Assembly: GCA_019918135.1 (NCBI GenBank)
Contig: WBZZ01000003.1
Coordinates: 19,880 to 83,879, forward strand
Direction of reading: 5' to 3'
Source of the DNA: Paulinella micropora
Taxonomy: Eukaryota; Cercozoa; Imbricatea; Euglyphida; Paulinellidae
Length of the DNA: 64,000 nt
A program made the translations under genes and the position numbers. Positions within the stretch are counted from its first letter, which is position 1. The number at the start of each line of letters is the position of its first letter. A model generated the notes under the pieces. That model was given only the letters and a program-made list of their open reading frames with translations, searched no databases and was not told where the DNA came from. Below are positions 20,507-32,249 of the stretch, one piece after another.

Positions 20507-22847
20507 CTAGTTCCGCAGCCACTCGTAGTAGTGCCCCTCCTCTTCGGCCTGGTCGTGCTGTGCTTCTGGGTCTGCCTGCACCAGCGACGCACTGACCTGC
20601 CAGCGACGTAGCCCGGGCAGACACGCAGACGCGTAGGGGAGAAGCAGAGAGGAGACGCGGTCTCCCTGGGACGGAGCTGCGCCCTGTAGTAGCTCCAGGT
20701 CCCGCAAGCACGTCGTCGTCCGCTGTCGCAGCTGCTTCAACAGTTTCCGTAGATCCATGTTCCTCAAGGCCTGCAGGCCCTCTACCCGTAGCTTCCGCAG
20801 GCCAGAGGGGAATGCACCGCCAGCCAGGCCGCCCACCGTGCACGAGCCCACTAGCAGCTTCTCGAGCTTGGTACAGTGGAACAACGTGTACAGCGCCCCC
20901 TTCGCGACTAGGTTCTGGCTGGGCACGGTGTAGAAATATAGCTCCTCGAGGTCGGGCAGCCGGAGCCAGAGCGCTCTGACGCCGGACGCCGTGATTTGTG
21001 CCGGCTGGAGCTTGTCGCCTAGTCTTAGCCAGCGCAAGCCGGGTCCCAGGCACCCCAGCCCCTCGTTCGTGAGGCCCGTGCACCCCTCGAGGTTCAGCTC
21101 TGCTAACGAGCGTAGGGGGGCTAGTCCGGTCCCCGTGAGCCGGCGACAGCCGCGCAGGCTCAGCACCCGCAGGTTGCAGTTGCGCCCCAACGAGGCGAGC
21201 CCCGCGTCGGTGAGGTTGATGCAGCCGCCGAGGTGCAGCTCCTGTAGCCCGGCCAAGCCCGCCAGCACTCGCAGGTCCCCCACCAGGCTGGCACAGTCTG
21301 TGAGATCGAGGTGCCGCATGCTGCCCAGGGGCGGCAGAGCCGCCAGCCCCTCGTCCGTCAGGCCGCAGCCTCGGAGGACCAGCTTGCGCAGCCGCGACAG
21401 TGGCCGCAGGCTGGCTAGCCCCGTTCCACTGATAGACTCTGCCTGACACAGGGTTAGCTCTTCCAGTGCCGTGAGGCTGGCTAGTGCGGCACAAGCACCG
21501 TCCGTAATAGAGGTAGACTGCGAGCTGCTGAGCACTAGCGTGCGCAGGTTGGTCAGTGTTGTCAGCGCGCTCTCTAGCTCTGGGTCTGTGATATTTAGGT
21601 CCAGCCTCAGCGTGCGAAGCCGGGTGAGCTGTGGGACAAACCTCAGGCAGGCTCCCGTGAGGCTAGTAGTCTCCTCCTCCTCTGCACCCACCGCCAGATC
21701 CCAGTTCCAGCCCTCGGAGCCCTGCGGCAGGTTGAGCTCTTCGAGGTTTGTTAGCCATGGCAAGAAATCGAGTGTGGCTGTGCTTAGCCCTGTGTTGTCG
21801 TCTATACCGAGGCCCAGTTTCCTGAGCTGTTGGAACCTGGATTCTCCGTATGGCGGCTGGCACAGCCTTCGCAAAGTATCAAACACCTCCTCTTCGTGGA
21901 TACTGCCAGAGAGGTCTAGTTCCTCGAGCTGGGGCAACAACGCTAGGCGATTTAGGTGCACATCAGTGATCTCCCGGTTTTGTGGCCAAGCCGACAGGTT
22001 CAGCACACGCAGCTGGTGGCCCCAGCCGCCGTCCTCACCCGCGCCCAACAGCCAAAGCGCCTCCTCCTCGTCCTCCTCCGCCTCCTCCTCCTCCTCCGCC
22101 GTCCACGCTACGTGGCAGGCGGTCAAGTCCGGCTCCTCGAGGCCTTGTACGCTGGGCAGAGAAGTCTGCAAGCCCCTGCTAGTAATAGTAGAGTACTGGA
22201 AGCCTAGTCGTCGGAAGCGCGGCTTCCTCGCCACTAGCCCAGCCAAGCGGCCGTCGGTAAAGCCCGTGAAGTCCAGGCTGACTAGGTCTGGGAGCGAGGC
22301 CACGCAATGCAGCCAGTCCTCGTCCGCCGCGCCCGGAGCCAGGCGCGGGAGGTCCAGTCGTTAGAGTTGCGGACAGAACTTCGGCAGCTGCTGGAGCGTG
22401 GCCGCCGTGACGGCGCAGTCGTCCCGACTGTCTTTATCTACCAAGGACAGGTGCCGGACGACCAGGCCCCGCAGGTGCCGCAGCAGAGGTGGGTCCGCCC
22501 CCACGGCAGCGGGCAGGCAAACGCGCGTACAGACGACATGCGCCTTCCGCCAGGTTTCGCCCAGGAGCGCGAAGAGGCGCCGGTGGGCGGCGAGGCGGAA
22601 GTCGAGCTCGGGCAGCGTGCAGTGGCGCCAGAAGCCCGGGACCTGCACCACTTGGTGGTACCAGGCCTCGGACGTGCAGGCGAGGCTGAGCGCTTCCACC
22701 GTGCCGGGCAGAAAAGGTGCGAGCCGCGGCCCCAGGACGCCGGGCTCGCCGGACGGCGCCTGGTCGCGGCGCCTGCAGGACACAACCAGTGCGCGGTGGG
22801 TAAGAGAGAGGGGGCAGCGCACAAGGGGACCTGGAGGGCTGAGTCAT
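20507..22847 (-). pseudogene. F-box/LRR paralogue, array copy 3, nearly whole
   Basis: It is homologous end to end to the LRR gene at 14123-16469: the F-box-like N-terminus, about fifteen LRRs (SITDGACAALASLTALEELTL, LRKLVLRGCGLTDEGLAAL) and a C-terminal tail (EAQHDQAEEEGHYYEWLRN). The ATG at 22847 has the same 17-base first exon; the candidate intron is 22830-22773 (58 bases). The frame is interrupted about once, so it may be a recent pseudogene, a read-through gene, or a sequence error. An internal acidic insert (EEEEEAEEDEEEAL) is longer than in copy 1. The upstream flank is nearly the same as that of copy 2. Confidence 0.8.
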
Positions 22848-23202
22848 CGCGGGGCAGGGAGGGGAGATTCAGGGGAGCCAGCTAGGGGCGGCGCTGCGCC
22901 AGCCAACTACGGCACAGGCACAACCCGCTTTAGGCAGGAGACACCGCGCAGGGCAGTGACGAGGCGAAGGGGGGGGGGAGAGGGCGAGGGGGGGGGAGAG
23001 GGCAGCGACGGGCGAAGGGGGGGGGAGAGGACGGCGGAGAGGGGAGGGAAGGGGGCCCCCCTTCTTCCCTCCCTGGGCGGCCCCCGGCGGCCTCCGGGAG
23101 GGGGAGCCGTTCCGCCGGGCGCCCGCCCCAGGGAGCCGGCCCGCCCCCGGCCTCCTCCCCCCCCCCCCCCCCCAAAAGCAAGCTTAGCGACCCGTTCGCG
23201 TC
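22848..23202. other. Divergent intergenic with G and C runs
   Basis: Upstream of the LRR copy 3 (left) and of the large glycoprotein gene (right). The left part (22895-22965) is shared with the 19345-19420 flank of LRR copy 2. The right part is G-run, then C-run rich, ending in a run of about 18 C at 23156-23173. No gene is seen. Confidence 0.6.
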
Positions 23203-26200
23203 ATGACGACGGCGGCCGCCAGCACGCGTGAACGGCCGCGCGGGCGGTGGTGGTGGTGGTGCCGGTGGTGGTGCCTGTGGTGGGGATGGGCGCTGGGGGT
23301 CATGGCGGCGGAGGGGCCGCCGCCCGAGTCGCTCGGGTACCAGGTGCAGTCGGTCGTCGCGTCCGCGGCCCCGTCGCCGGACGCAGCGCTGGAGGAGGTC
23401 CGGGTCCTGGTGCGGTCGCAGGGCTGCCGGGCGGTGGTGTGCCACGTGTACGTGACGTACGAATCCGTGGCCCACAACGCGACGCTGGGCTTTGAGCTGG
23501 CCGTGCCCCACCCGTACGTGGAGTACGGCACGGCCGAGCTGCTGGGCTTCACGCCCTCGTGGACCAAGCAGGTGTCGGCCGTGGTGTCGCTGACCGACGA
23601 CTTTGGGTCCGGCCTGCTGGCGCGCAGCGTGGCGGACTTTCTGGGCGGTGCGCGGCAGCCCCTGGGCGCCGAACAGCCGGTCGTCCCGCCCGGGGCCGGC
23701 GCGGCGGGGCTGACCGAGGCACCGCCGCCCGTGCCGCCGTTTGTGCGCAACGCGAGCGGCGTGGCGGACACCGTGGCGCAGGCCGACGACCTGTTCCAGA
23801 ACGAGAGCGAGCACTGGAACGCCGTCGTGTCGAACGCAACGGGCGGCGCCGGCGGCTCGACGGGCGGGGCGGGGCGGCGGCGCCGGAGCCACCGCCGGCG
23901 CCTGGCGCAGGCCCTGCTGGGCCAAGACGCGCTCGGGCAGGTCAAGGCCGTGTGCCAGGGGTTTGCCCACGACTGGAAGTCCCTGAAGGAGAGCTCGTTG
24001 CGCGCCCTCGCGCGGCTGAACGGCACGGAGCTGGGCGCGGACGACCTGGCCGCGCTGGACGCGAGTACGTGCAGGTGCAGAGCAACTGCCTGGCCCAGAC
24101 CGTCACGGCCGTGAGCAGCAACTGCCTGGACCTGGCCGAGTGCGCGAAGCAGGAGCTACAGAACGTCAAGTACAACCTGGACCTGAAGCTGGCGAGCGCG
24201 TACACGACGGAGCTGTTGTTCCTGCGCAACGCGTACACGCGCCAGCTGGACGCGTTCCGCGCGGGCAACGACTTCTGGGCGCAGTGGACGACGGCGCTGA
24301 ACGCGTACGAGGCGGCGGGGCGGCGGCGCAGAACGCGTCCAAGCAGATCGCGGCGCTGCTGGACAGGGTCAGCAACAGCACCAACGAGCTCGAGGACGCG
24401 CTGGCCGCCATGTCGGCTTTCTACGTCGAGTCGCTGGGCGAGGAGCAGGAACTGGTGGCGCGCAGCTCCGGGGCGGCGGCCCAGGTGCTGCAGCTCGTGT
24501 CGTCGTCGGCGGCCCAGGCGGCCGAGTTCGCCGAGCTCCTGCAGCCGCTGGCGCTCGGCGTGGAGCTGCTGACGGACCGCAACCGCCTGTACATGCTGTC
24601 GCTGCTGGAGAAGGCGGTGGGCGCGAGCTCGTGTGGGGCAGCCTGTCGCGCATGCTGGAGCTGATCCACACGCGCGCCGAGACCAAGGCGTCGCTGGTGC
24701 GCACGCTGTTCGCCGGCCTCGCCGAGTCGCACCGCCAGGGCTGGTGGCCCCTGGTGCTGGACGCGGGGCGGCCGCCCTGGACCTGGTGGACCCGGCCACG
24801 GCGCGACGCGCTGGTTCGGGGCCGAGGGGCCCTCGTGGTCGCTGCTGCGGGTCGCCGGCGACGGCGGGGCGGGCTGCCCGGGCGCCCCCGCGGGCGCGTT
24901 CCTGGAGCGCCACACGCTGGCGCTAACGTGCAACTCTGTGCAGCTGTCGCTGGCGCAGTACAGCTACGACTCGGTGCTGCACCTGGCGCTGCTGTTCGGG
25001 CCCGACGGGTGCGGCAACCAGACGTGCGCCTGCGCCCTGGTGCACACCCGCGAGCGGACGGACGACGATGCGCTGCGGCAGCAGTGGGTGGCCCTGCACG
25101 CCGCGGCCTTTGCGGGCGCGTTCGGCGTGAACGCGAGCGCCGGCAACGCCTCGGCGCGCCTGCCGGTGCAGGCCCAGGGCCAGGGCCCCTTTCTGTCCAC
25201 CCCCGGGGAGGGGTCTGGTACACGTGCCCGGCGGCCGGCGACGACGTGTGGTGGGGGCTGGGCGCCGTGCAGCGCGGGCTGCGCACGCTCTTCTGCGGCG
25301 GCGGGCAGGAGCGCGCGCGGCGGGCGGCCGCGGCTCCTGGGGCTGGCTGGCGGAGGGCTACTGCGGCCGGGCGCCGGTGGCCGAGGCCGCGTGGCGCCTG
25401 GCCGGCGTGCCGGACGCCGCCGGGCTGGCCGCGGCGCTGGACCACGCGTGCGCCGGGGCCGGCGCGGCGGCGGCGGCGGGGGGCGCGGACGTGCTGGGCC
25501 TGTGGGTAGAGCGGCGGTCGGGCCGGCTGGCGCGGCACCTGACGTGGCCGTTCCTGGAGCGCGTCCGCGCGGGGCTGCCGCCCAACAGCAGCTTCGGCGA
25601 GGTCACGACGGCCCTGCTCGGGCGCGACGTGTGCCTGGTGACGCCCGGGGGCTACCGCGTGTGGGCCGGCGCCGGCGGCGGGTCGGCGCTCGGGGCCCTG
25701 CGCCTGGCGAACCGGGACCCGAACGCGACGGCGGGCCTGGCCGGCTGGTTGGCCGGCACCGACGGGCCCGCCGCGGACGAGCTGGCCGAGACGCGCCACC
25801 CCGCGCTGCAGCTGTGGGAGGAGGTGCTGGCCGTGACCCCGCGGCTCGTGCGGCAGGGCACCAAGCTGCGCCAGATCGCGCAGGGCCGGCTGCCGACGCC
25901 GACGGCGACCGAGACGCGGCGCGGCCGCCAGGAGCGCCGCTTCGGCGTGCGGGGCCAGCGGGACTCGGTCACGCTCAACGGCGCCGGCGTGGCGCCGGAC
26001 GCCAACGCCACGGTGCGGCTGCAGATGCTGGAGGACGTGGCCACGGCCGTGATGGTGTCCCCGGACCTGTCCGAGGTGTGGCTGCTGGGCGACCGGCGCG
26101 AGCGCGCGAGCGCGGCGGTGGCGGGCGACGAGGTGCTGGGCGTCGCCTGGCACGACCCGCACGGCCTGCTGCTGGGCGCGCAGCAGTACTTCCTCGGCTA

Positions 26201-28426
26201 CCCGCGCTGCCTGGACACGCCGTGCCCGTTCCGCGCCACGCGGGTCGACCCGGCGACCGGCCTCGTGACCGAGTACCGCGACACGAGCGGCGCCGCCGCC
26301 GCCTCCGGGGGGGGGCAGCGGAGGCGAACGCGACGCACCCGTTCGGCACGGCGTACAGCGACGCGCCGGGGCTGACGCCGTACGTCGTCGACGTGCCCAC
26401 GCGCCTGCTGACGGTGTCGCGGGCCTTCCGCGCCCGCGCCGGCACGCCGCTGTACCTGTTCCAGCCCGTGCCGGCCGGGGCCGAGGGCGCGGGGGGCGGC
26501 ACGGGCCGCGCCGCCCAGTGGCTGGCGCTGGGCGACGACTGGTTCGCGGCCCTCACGCCGCCGCAGCGCGCCGAGTACCTCGGCCAGTGGGGGGCGCTGG
26601 TGCGCCTGCCGCTGCGGCGCGACGGCGCGGCCCGGCTGCTGGACTCGCGCCGCAACCCCTTCGCGCAGGGCAAGTTCGACCCGCGCGAGGCCGTCGTGTC
26701 CGCCGGCCACTTCGCCGCCGAGCTCGCCGTCCCCCCGCCCAAGAGCGCCGCCGAGCTGCTGGAGGCGCTGCGGGCCGCGCAGGCCCTGCCGCCCGAGGCG
26801 CTGGCGGCCCGGCAGTGGCGCGAGTCGCTGGTCCCGCCGGCCACGCGCGGGCTCGACCTCCGGCAGCTGGACCGGCGCTGCCGCCGCACGGCCACGGCGC
26901 AGGCGGGCGGCTGGTGCCTGATCCTGCAGCACTACTTCTTGCACTGGTCGGCCGAGACCGACTCGGTGCGCCTGTACCCGCGCGAGTGGGAGCTGGAGCT
27001 GACGGTGCGCCGCCGCGTGCGGTGGGCGGCGGCCAACGCCACGGCGGAAGACGCGCCGCCGCGCGAGCGGGACCCGCACTACGTCTGCCCCGACACCTTC
27101 GACCTGGTGGCCCGGCCCGGGGGCTCGCAGTCGCTGGCCCGGCTCGCCTACGAGCGGGAGCCCCCGGCCGCGCGCGCCTGCGCCCTGTCGGTCCGGGTCG
27201 AGGGCTGCGCGCCGGCCGCCGTGCCGCTGGCCGACGTGGCGCCGTACCAGACGTACGAGGTGGACCTGTCGGCCTGCGCCGTGCCCGGGGGCGCGGGCGG
27301 CCTGTGGCTCGCGTGCCCGGACTACGAGGTGCGGTGCGCCGGCGGGCTGGCGCTGGCCCCCAGCGCCGTCCCCCTGTCGCTGCAGCAGGCGCGCGACAAC
27401 GCGCGGACGATCCGGGTCGAGCAGCAGTTTGAGCTGGCCGACCTGTATCGCCTGCTGGGCGAGTCGCTGTCCCGGCTCTCGACCTTCCCCACCGGGGCCG
27501 GCAACACGGCGGGGCTCATCGACCCCGCGGAGCTCGACGCGGCCGCGCGCGACTCGCTGCAGGCCTACAGCCTGGCGGACGTGTCGGTCCAGCGGGCGCG
27601 CACGTACCTGTCGGGCGTGCAGCTAGCCGCCAACCTCTCGGCGCAGCAGATCATCGACCGCGCCGACGACTGGGGCGACGAGTACGCAGTGTTGATCGCC
27701 CAGGCCGCCAACCGGTCCGCCGAACTCGTCCGCCGCCAGAGCGCCCTGCGCCTGCTGCAGGGCGAGCTCAGCGATCCTGTACCACGAGGGCCTGGAGCTG
27801 GCGGACAAGCTGCCGCAGCTGCAGAGCGCGCTGCGCGCGGCCATGGACAACATGACGCGGGCCATGTACGACGAGCTGCAGCGGCTGCAGCACCTGCTGG
27901 ACCTGTACTACTCGCTGCCGCCGGGGCTGGAGCCGGGGGACCTGGCCTTGCTGTTCAATCTGAGCCGCGATGAGTGCTTCTACGTGCTGCCGCCGCTGCC
28001 CGCCGCGCCGGACGCGTGGCCCGACACCGCGCGCACCGGCTCCCTCTTCTTGTTTGGCTTCCGCGGCCCGCGGCAGTGGCGGGGGGGGCTGCTGCTGGGC
28101 CTCACGGCGGGGCTCACGGCGTCGGCCGTGGCGTGGGTCGTGCTCTGGGCCGTGGACCTGGGCGGACACCCGCGGCCGGACGACGGCCGGGACCGCCAGT
28201 CACTGCTCGGCCACCGCGGCGCCCGGGCCGGCGCCCGGGCCGGCGCCGCGCAGCCCCGCGCTCGCCGCGGCCGTGCGGTGGGTGCTACGACGACCGCCGC
28301 CAGCGAGTGTGGTGGGCGGCTGTTCTCGGCACGCACGGGCTGCTCGTGCTGGTGTGCTGGCTGGCCCTGGCTCTGTCGTACGTGGTCCGCGCCCGGCGCG
28401 ACGCCGCGGCCTGGCAGGGCCGCTAG
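23203..28426 (+). pseudogene. Very large surface glycoprotein gene, frame disturbed
   Basis: Coding signal runs for about 5.2 kb on this strand, from an ATG at 23203 with an unusual Trp/Arg-rich leader and hydrophobic stretch (WWLWWGWALGVMAA type) acting as a signal or anchor, to a C-terminal end with two hydrophobic segments (LLLGLTAGLTASAVAWVVLW and LLVLVCWLALALSYVV). Between them lies a huge ectodomain with many N-glycosylation sequons, helical stretches in the first third, and Cys-containing modules later. The signal is broken about half a dozen times; whether this is decay or sequencing error in GC-rich runs cannot be told. No family recognised. Its size, sequons and terminal anchors suggest an envelope or cell-surface protein. 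It may pair with the multipass protein at 33124-36064. Confidence 0.65.
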
Positions 28427-28576
28427 GCGCTGCCGCTAGGGGCGGCGCGCGGGAGAGGGGGGGCGGGGGAGGGAAGAGAAGAAAGCGGGCGGGGGCTGGT
28501 ACAAGGGAGGAGGGGGGGGGCGGCTTTTCCCTGGAGGGGGAAGGGAGGAAAGCACTCCTACCTCAAAGAGTCGGCC

Positions 28577-30814
28577 ATGTCACGCAGTGGAGGAGGAGGC
28601 AAGCGCTGCAAAACCTGTGGCGGCCCCAGTCTCCATATAAGGCACTGGGCCCGGCTACAGCCTGATGGAGGGGGGCTGGTCCGCCTGCAGCACCCCGAGG
28701 AAGCTGGGCCATCGGCTGGCCTCTCGGCGGAGCCACTGGCACACATAGGTGAGCTACAGCAGGCGTTTGCCTCTCGTCCGCTCCTGCACCTAGAGAGTAG
28801 CGAACAGAGCTTGGCTGGGATCCTTTCTCGCATACCCTCAACGAATCTGCAGGTACTGCAGGTAGGAAGGACTGTCTTACAATCAACAATCCTCAGCCCG
28901 CTCCCAGCGGTAGGTGCGGTCGTCGCCGACTGCCTCCAGGTACAACATCATTTCTTCGCATTGGGGCTCGCGCTGGAGGCGAGGGGCTCGGTGACACAGG
29001 CGGCAGGCGAGCCCAAGTGGCTCGTCCTGGACGTCAGGCGGGAGGATGTCGCGCCTGCCAGCAAGGCGGACGAGAACGGGCGCCGGGCCTTTATCCAGCG
29101 CTACCTCGAAAAGCTTAGCCAGGGCAGGGTTCCTCTGATTTACAGTGGTTTCGACCTTACCGACCTAGTGCTGTTTACGCCAGAGGTGCCACCAGAGGCG
29201 CCGCCGGGGACCACGCCGGGGGCCGAGCTGAGGCTGGCCCGGGTGGACCCGAGCTGCTGCCTCGGGGTGCTCGGCTCCACGGAGCCGGGGCCCCTGTGGC
29301 TGGCCACCGCGTTCGGCGTCCTGGCCAGTGTCCTCTGCTCTACACAGCAGGACCGAAACCACTGGCTCGCGACGGTCCTAGGGGTTATGGAGGCACAAGA
29401 CCTAGACGGCGGGGTTTTGGACACTTACCTAGACATGTGGGCCCGCGAAGCCGAGGAACAAGGTGCCGACGGCAACCACTGGCCGTGCGCCACGACGCTG
29501 CGGCGCTTGGATGCATATATGTCGCTGCTTTCAGTTAGCTCCTGCTCTTTGCCGAGCGAGGGGAAGCTAGCGGGCAAGTTTCGGGAGCGGGCCGGGGACT
29601 GGGGACGGTGGTGCGGGGTGCCAGAATCACTTTTTTTTACTAGACCGGACAATAGTCTGGTTATCAATCTTCTGCCCTGGCGCAGCCCCGCCCTAGCAAC
29701 GAGGGCGGCGGCCCGCTGCGTGCCCGAGCTGCTGCTCCGCGTGGCTGCGCATGCGGCCGCTCCGCGGGCCGGGAGGGCTGTCGTGGTGCACACACTCAGC
29801 CAGAGCGGGACGCCAGCGGGGGTGGGCTCACGCAGGGGGGCGTTTTCTTCTCCCGGGGCGCGAGGCCCGGTTGGCAGAGCACCCGCGGGCACCACCACCA
29901 GCGCCGGCAGAGACGGACTCCCTCCCCCTGCCGGCGTCTTCCGACCGGTACCCCAGCGGGCAGGTGCCCCCATGGCGTCGTCCACGGCGCCGTACCCCGC
30001 GCAGTCTGCCGCGCCCCAGCCCTTGTCCGGACCGGGCGGGCTGCAGCTAGGTGCGTTCGGCGGGGCCTCCCAGCCCGTCCGTAGCGCGGCCGCTGGGTAC
30101 GGCAGCGCTCGGACAGCCGGGATTCAGCGGCTACAGCCGGGGGCCCCTGCGCACCCCTTGGCCAATGCCACCCAGGCCCGCCTCAGCACGTGTGCCGGCC
30201 CCTCGGCCAATGCCACCCAGGCCCGCCTCAGCACGTGTGCCGGCCCCTCGGCCAATGCCACCCAGGCCCACACCCTCACGTATGCCGGCCCCTTGGCCAA
30301 TGCCACCCGAGCGGCGCCTGCTCCATCGTCCGCGGGCCCTGCCACTGACAATACGGGCGATGCGAAGAGGCGCAGACAACGGGACCGAGAAAACAAACGT
30401 AACAGGCTGGAAAGAGCTGAAAAAAAAGGCACCTTCGAATGGCTCGGACAAGCAATGTTCTGTCCCACTAAGGAGCAGAAACTGCCAGCCAAGTGGAAGA
30501 TAATGCACAGGGTCTTACAAGAGATAGCAAGCAAAGACAAATCCGGACTTATTCTCCCGGCGCCGCTACCAGAAAACAAAAGCTCCAAGAAAGAAAGGCA
30601 TGCACTCAGAACGAAAAAGGAGAGAGAATTAACAGATGAAATGGCGGCTGTACTGGAAGCAGGCGGTATGCTACAGGAAGATGACAAGCACTACGAAACA
30701 GGTGGCATCAAAAGGTACGGAGAAAAAGTCGTTTGGGAGAAGGCACGGAAGAGGTTCGAGGAGCTGTTTCCGCACGTGAGGCCCGGGCAGAGTAACCAGA
30801 ACGGCCTCGCATGA
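28577..30814 (+). CDS. Unknown basic protein with Cys motif and NATQA repeats
   Basis: A protein of 745 residues; ATG 28577. The N-terminus has a Cys-x2-Cys motif with a following His (KRCKTCGG, then IRHW) that could be a small zinc knuckle. The middle 350 residues are globular and unrecognised. Residues about 480-590 are low-complexity (Gly/Ser/Ala/Pro), including four tandem copies of an about 19-residue unit (PSANATQARLSTCAG). The C-terminal 170 residues are very basic and helical (KRRRQRDRENKRNRLERAEKK and KERHALRTKKERELTDEM), reading like a DNA- or RNA-binding segment. Probably nuclear. AATAAA at 30914 lies 100 bases past the stop. Not a bZIP by strict motif. Confidence 0.78.
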   Translation: MSRSGGGGKRCKTCGGPSLHIRHWARLQPDGGGLVRLQHPEEAGPSAGLSAEPLAHIGELQQAFASRPLLHLESSEQSLAGILSRIPSTNLQVLQVGRTVLQSTILSPLPAVGAVVADCLQVQHHFFALGLALEARGSVTQAAGEPKWLVLDVRREDVAPASKADENGRRAFIQRYLEKLSQGRVPLIYSGFDLTDLVLFTPEVPPEAPPGTTPGAELRLARVDPSCCLGVLGSTEPGPLWLATAFGVLASVLCSTQQDRNHWLATVLGVMEAQDLDGGVLDTYLDMWAREAEEQGADGNHWPCATTLRRLDAYMSLLSVSSCSLPSEGKLAGKFRERAGDWGRWCGVPESLFFTRPDNSLVINLLPWRSPALATRAAARCVPELLLRVAAHAAAPRAGRAVVVHTLSQSGTPAGVGSRRGAFSSPGARGPVGRAPAGTTTSAGRDGLPPPAGVFRPVPQRAGAPMASSTAPYPAQSAAPQPLSGPGGLQLGAFGGASQPVRSAAAGYGSARTAGIQRLQPGAPAHPLANATQARLSTCAGPSANATQARLSTCAGPSANATQAHTLTYAGPLANATRAAPAPSSAGPATDNTGDAKRRRQRDRENKRNRLERAEKKGTFEWLGQAMFCPTKEQKLPAKWKIMHRVLQEIASKDKSGLILPAPLPENKSSKKERHALRTKKERELTDEMAAVLEAGGMLQEDDKHYETGGIKRYGEKVVWEKARKRFEELFPHVRPGQSNQNGLA
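30157..30312. repeat. 45-bp coding repeat, three to four copies
   Basis: The unit is GGCCAATGCCACCCAGGCCC followed by GCCTCAGCACGTGTGCCGGCCCCTC. The copies are almost identical, indicating recent expansion inside the gene at 28577. Confidence 0.85.
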
Positions 30815-30913
30815 GGAGAACAAACGATAGCACCCTACCCCTTGGCCACTCGCGCCCGACCCCGGGAGGAAAAGGAAGTCCTGGTGCTGTGCTGGCAAGA
30901 CAGCGTCTTCTTT

Positions 30914-30919
30914 AATAAA
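30914..30919 (+). terminator. AATAAA polyadenylation-type signal
   Basis: Canonical AATAAA 100 bases after the stop of the gene at 28577. Confidence 0.55.
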
Positions 30920-31152
30920 AAACAATGAAACTAGCCAGCGCTGCTGTTCTTGCCCCCCCCCCCCTTCCCTATATCCCCCGCCCCCGCCTCCTTTTTTCGG
31001 TTGCCCGCCCTCGACTTCGTCTGTCCTCTCTTCTTCAGTGCTGCTCCACTTGTTCTGCCGCGGGCCACGAGAAAGAGGGTTTCGGGAGAAGAGGGAGAAA
31101 GAAAAGAGCGCTCTCTCCCATTGGCGAGCCCTGGGCACGCCAGGCAGGACAG

Positions 31153-31884
31153 CTAGCTGGCGCGAGCCCCAGAGCCGTCCCCTTCGTAGCGCCGGGGACC
31201 AACCTCTGTCTGGGGGCAGTCCCAGAGCAAATATCTCTCCCAGCTGGCCGGGTAGTTTGAATCACCGCAGGTGTCGGTGATGACCCAGCCGCGAGTTCCC
31301 AGCGTCGGCAGGCTCACGCACTGACTGCCCGCGCGGATCTCGTAGTACCAGGAGTTGGCACTCTCCAGGAAGCTGGGCCGAATGGCAAAGACGTCGGTGG
31401 CGGCGCGCCAGGGCACCGTGCCGTCGTCCTCCCCGGTGACTAGCCCGCCCCCGGTAGTAGCCCACACCTTGTGCTGCCCTGCGTTCGCTAGGAGGTGGTA
31501 CTGGTCGTTACCCAGTGGTACAAAAGTAAAAAAGGCCGCGTTGTAGCTCGTCGGTACTACCAGACCGCCGGTCAGTGTCCAGAAGTGCCGGACAAAACCG
31601 TCCGGCCAGTAGTAGCGCTCGTCCCACGAGGCTATTCTGGTTACGCAGTCCTGGCACGGCAGGGATGACAGCCCCTGGTACCACCCGTCCTGGGTGGGTA
31701 CGCAACTACCGGGATCCAGGTCGCACGGCGTTAGGCCCCAGGCGCGCTCGTCCGGGCCCCCGCAGCTGTCGGTAGGCTTGTGGTACGAGAAACCCCGCGG
31801 GCCAGGGTAGCAGGGCGGGAGAGTGCCATTGTAGCCACCCCAGGGGCACAGACCGGGGGAAGCCGTCCAGACGCTGCTGCGCAT
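31153..31884 (-). CDS. Trp/Cys-rich extracellular-type protein
   Basis: About 243 residues if the ATG at 31884 is used; the open frame extends only about 30 bases further without an ATG. It is rich in Trp, Tyr, Gly and Cys (about 12 Cys), the composition of a disulphide-stabilised secreted domain, yet no signal peptide is seen in this frame, so the true N-terminus may lie on another exon or be lost. The C-terminal third (SANSWYYEIRAGSQCVSLPT, then a WVITDTCGD segment) has a beta-trefoil or lectin-like flavour, not a firm match. Neighbours are surface proteins on both sides. Function unknown. Confidence 0.6.
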   Translation of the reverse strand: MRSSVWTASPGLCPWGGYNGTLPPCYPGPRGFSYHKPTDSCGGPDERAWGLTPCDLDPGSCVPTQDGWYQGLSSLPCQDCVTRIASWDERYYWPDGFVRHFWTLTGGLVVPTSYNAAFFTFVPLGNDQYHLLANAGQHKVWATTGGGLVTGEDDGTVPWRAATDVFAIRPSFLESANSWYYEIRAGSQCVSLPTLGTRGWVITDTCGDSNYPASWERYLLWDCPQTEVGPRRYEGDGSGARAS

Positions 31885-32249
31885 CGCTGGGTAGGTTTTG
31901 TGCCCGCCCTGCAAGCACTCGCCACGGTCGGTCTAGTGTGCGGCCCCTCGGGTACGACGGGGCCAGCAGGGGGTGGCGGGGCCAAGCGGGGCCCCACGGA
32001 GCGCTGGCCCCCCCCCTCCTTCCCCCCCCCTCCCTCCCCACCAGCGCGCGGGCGCCTCTCCCCCCCCCTTCCCGCCGGCGCACGGGGACGCCCCCCCCCC
32101 CCTGCCCGCGCCCGCCGGCGCGCGCCGGCTCGTACTGGTGCACCCCCCGCGCGCGCGTCCTCTCCCCCCCTGGTGAGGGAGGCGCGGGGGCGCCGCGGGC
32201 GGGCGGTGCGCTGCGGGGCGGCGACACAATTCAGCTGGTCGTAACTCGC
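31885..32249. other. Intergenic, extreme C/G runs
   Basis: 365 bases between divergent genes, dominated by C runs and GCGCGC. No gene or clear promoter motif is seen. Confidence 0.5.
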
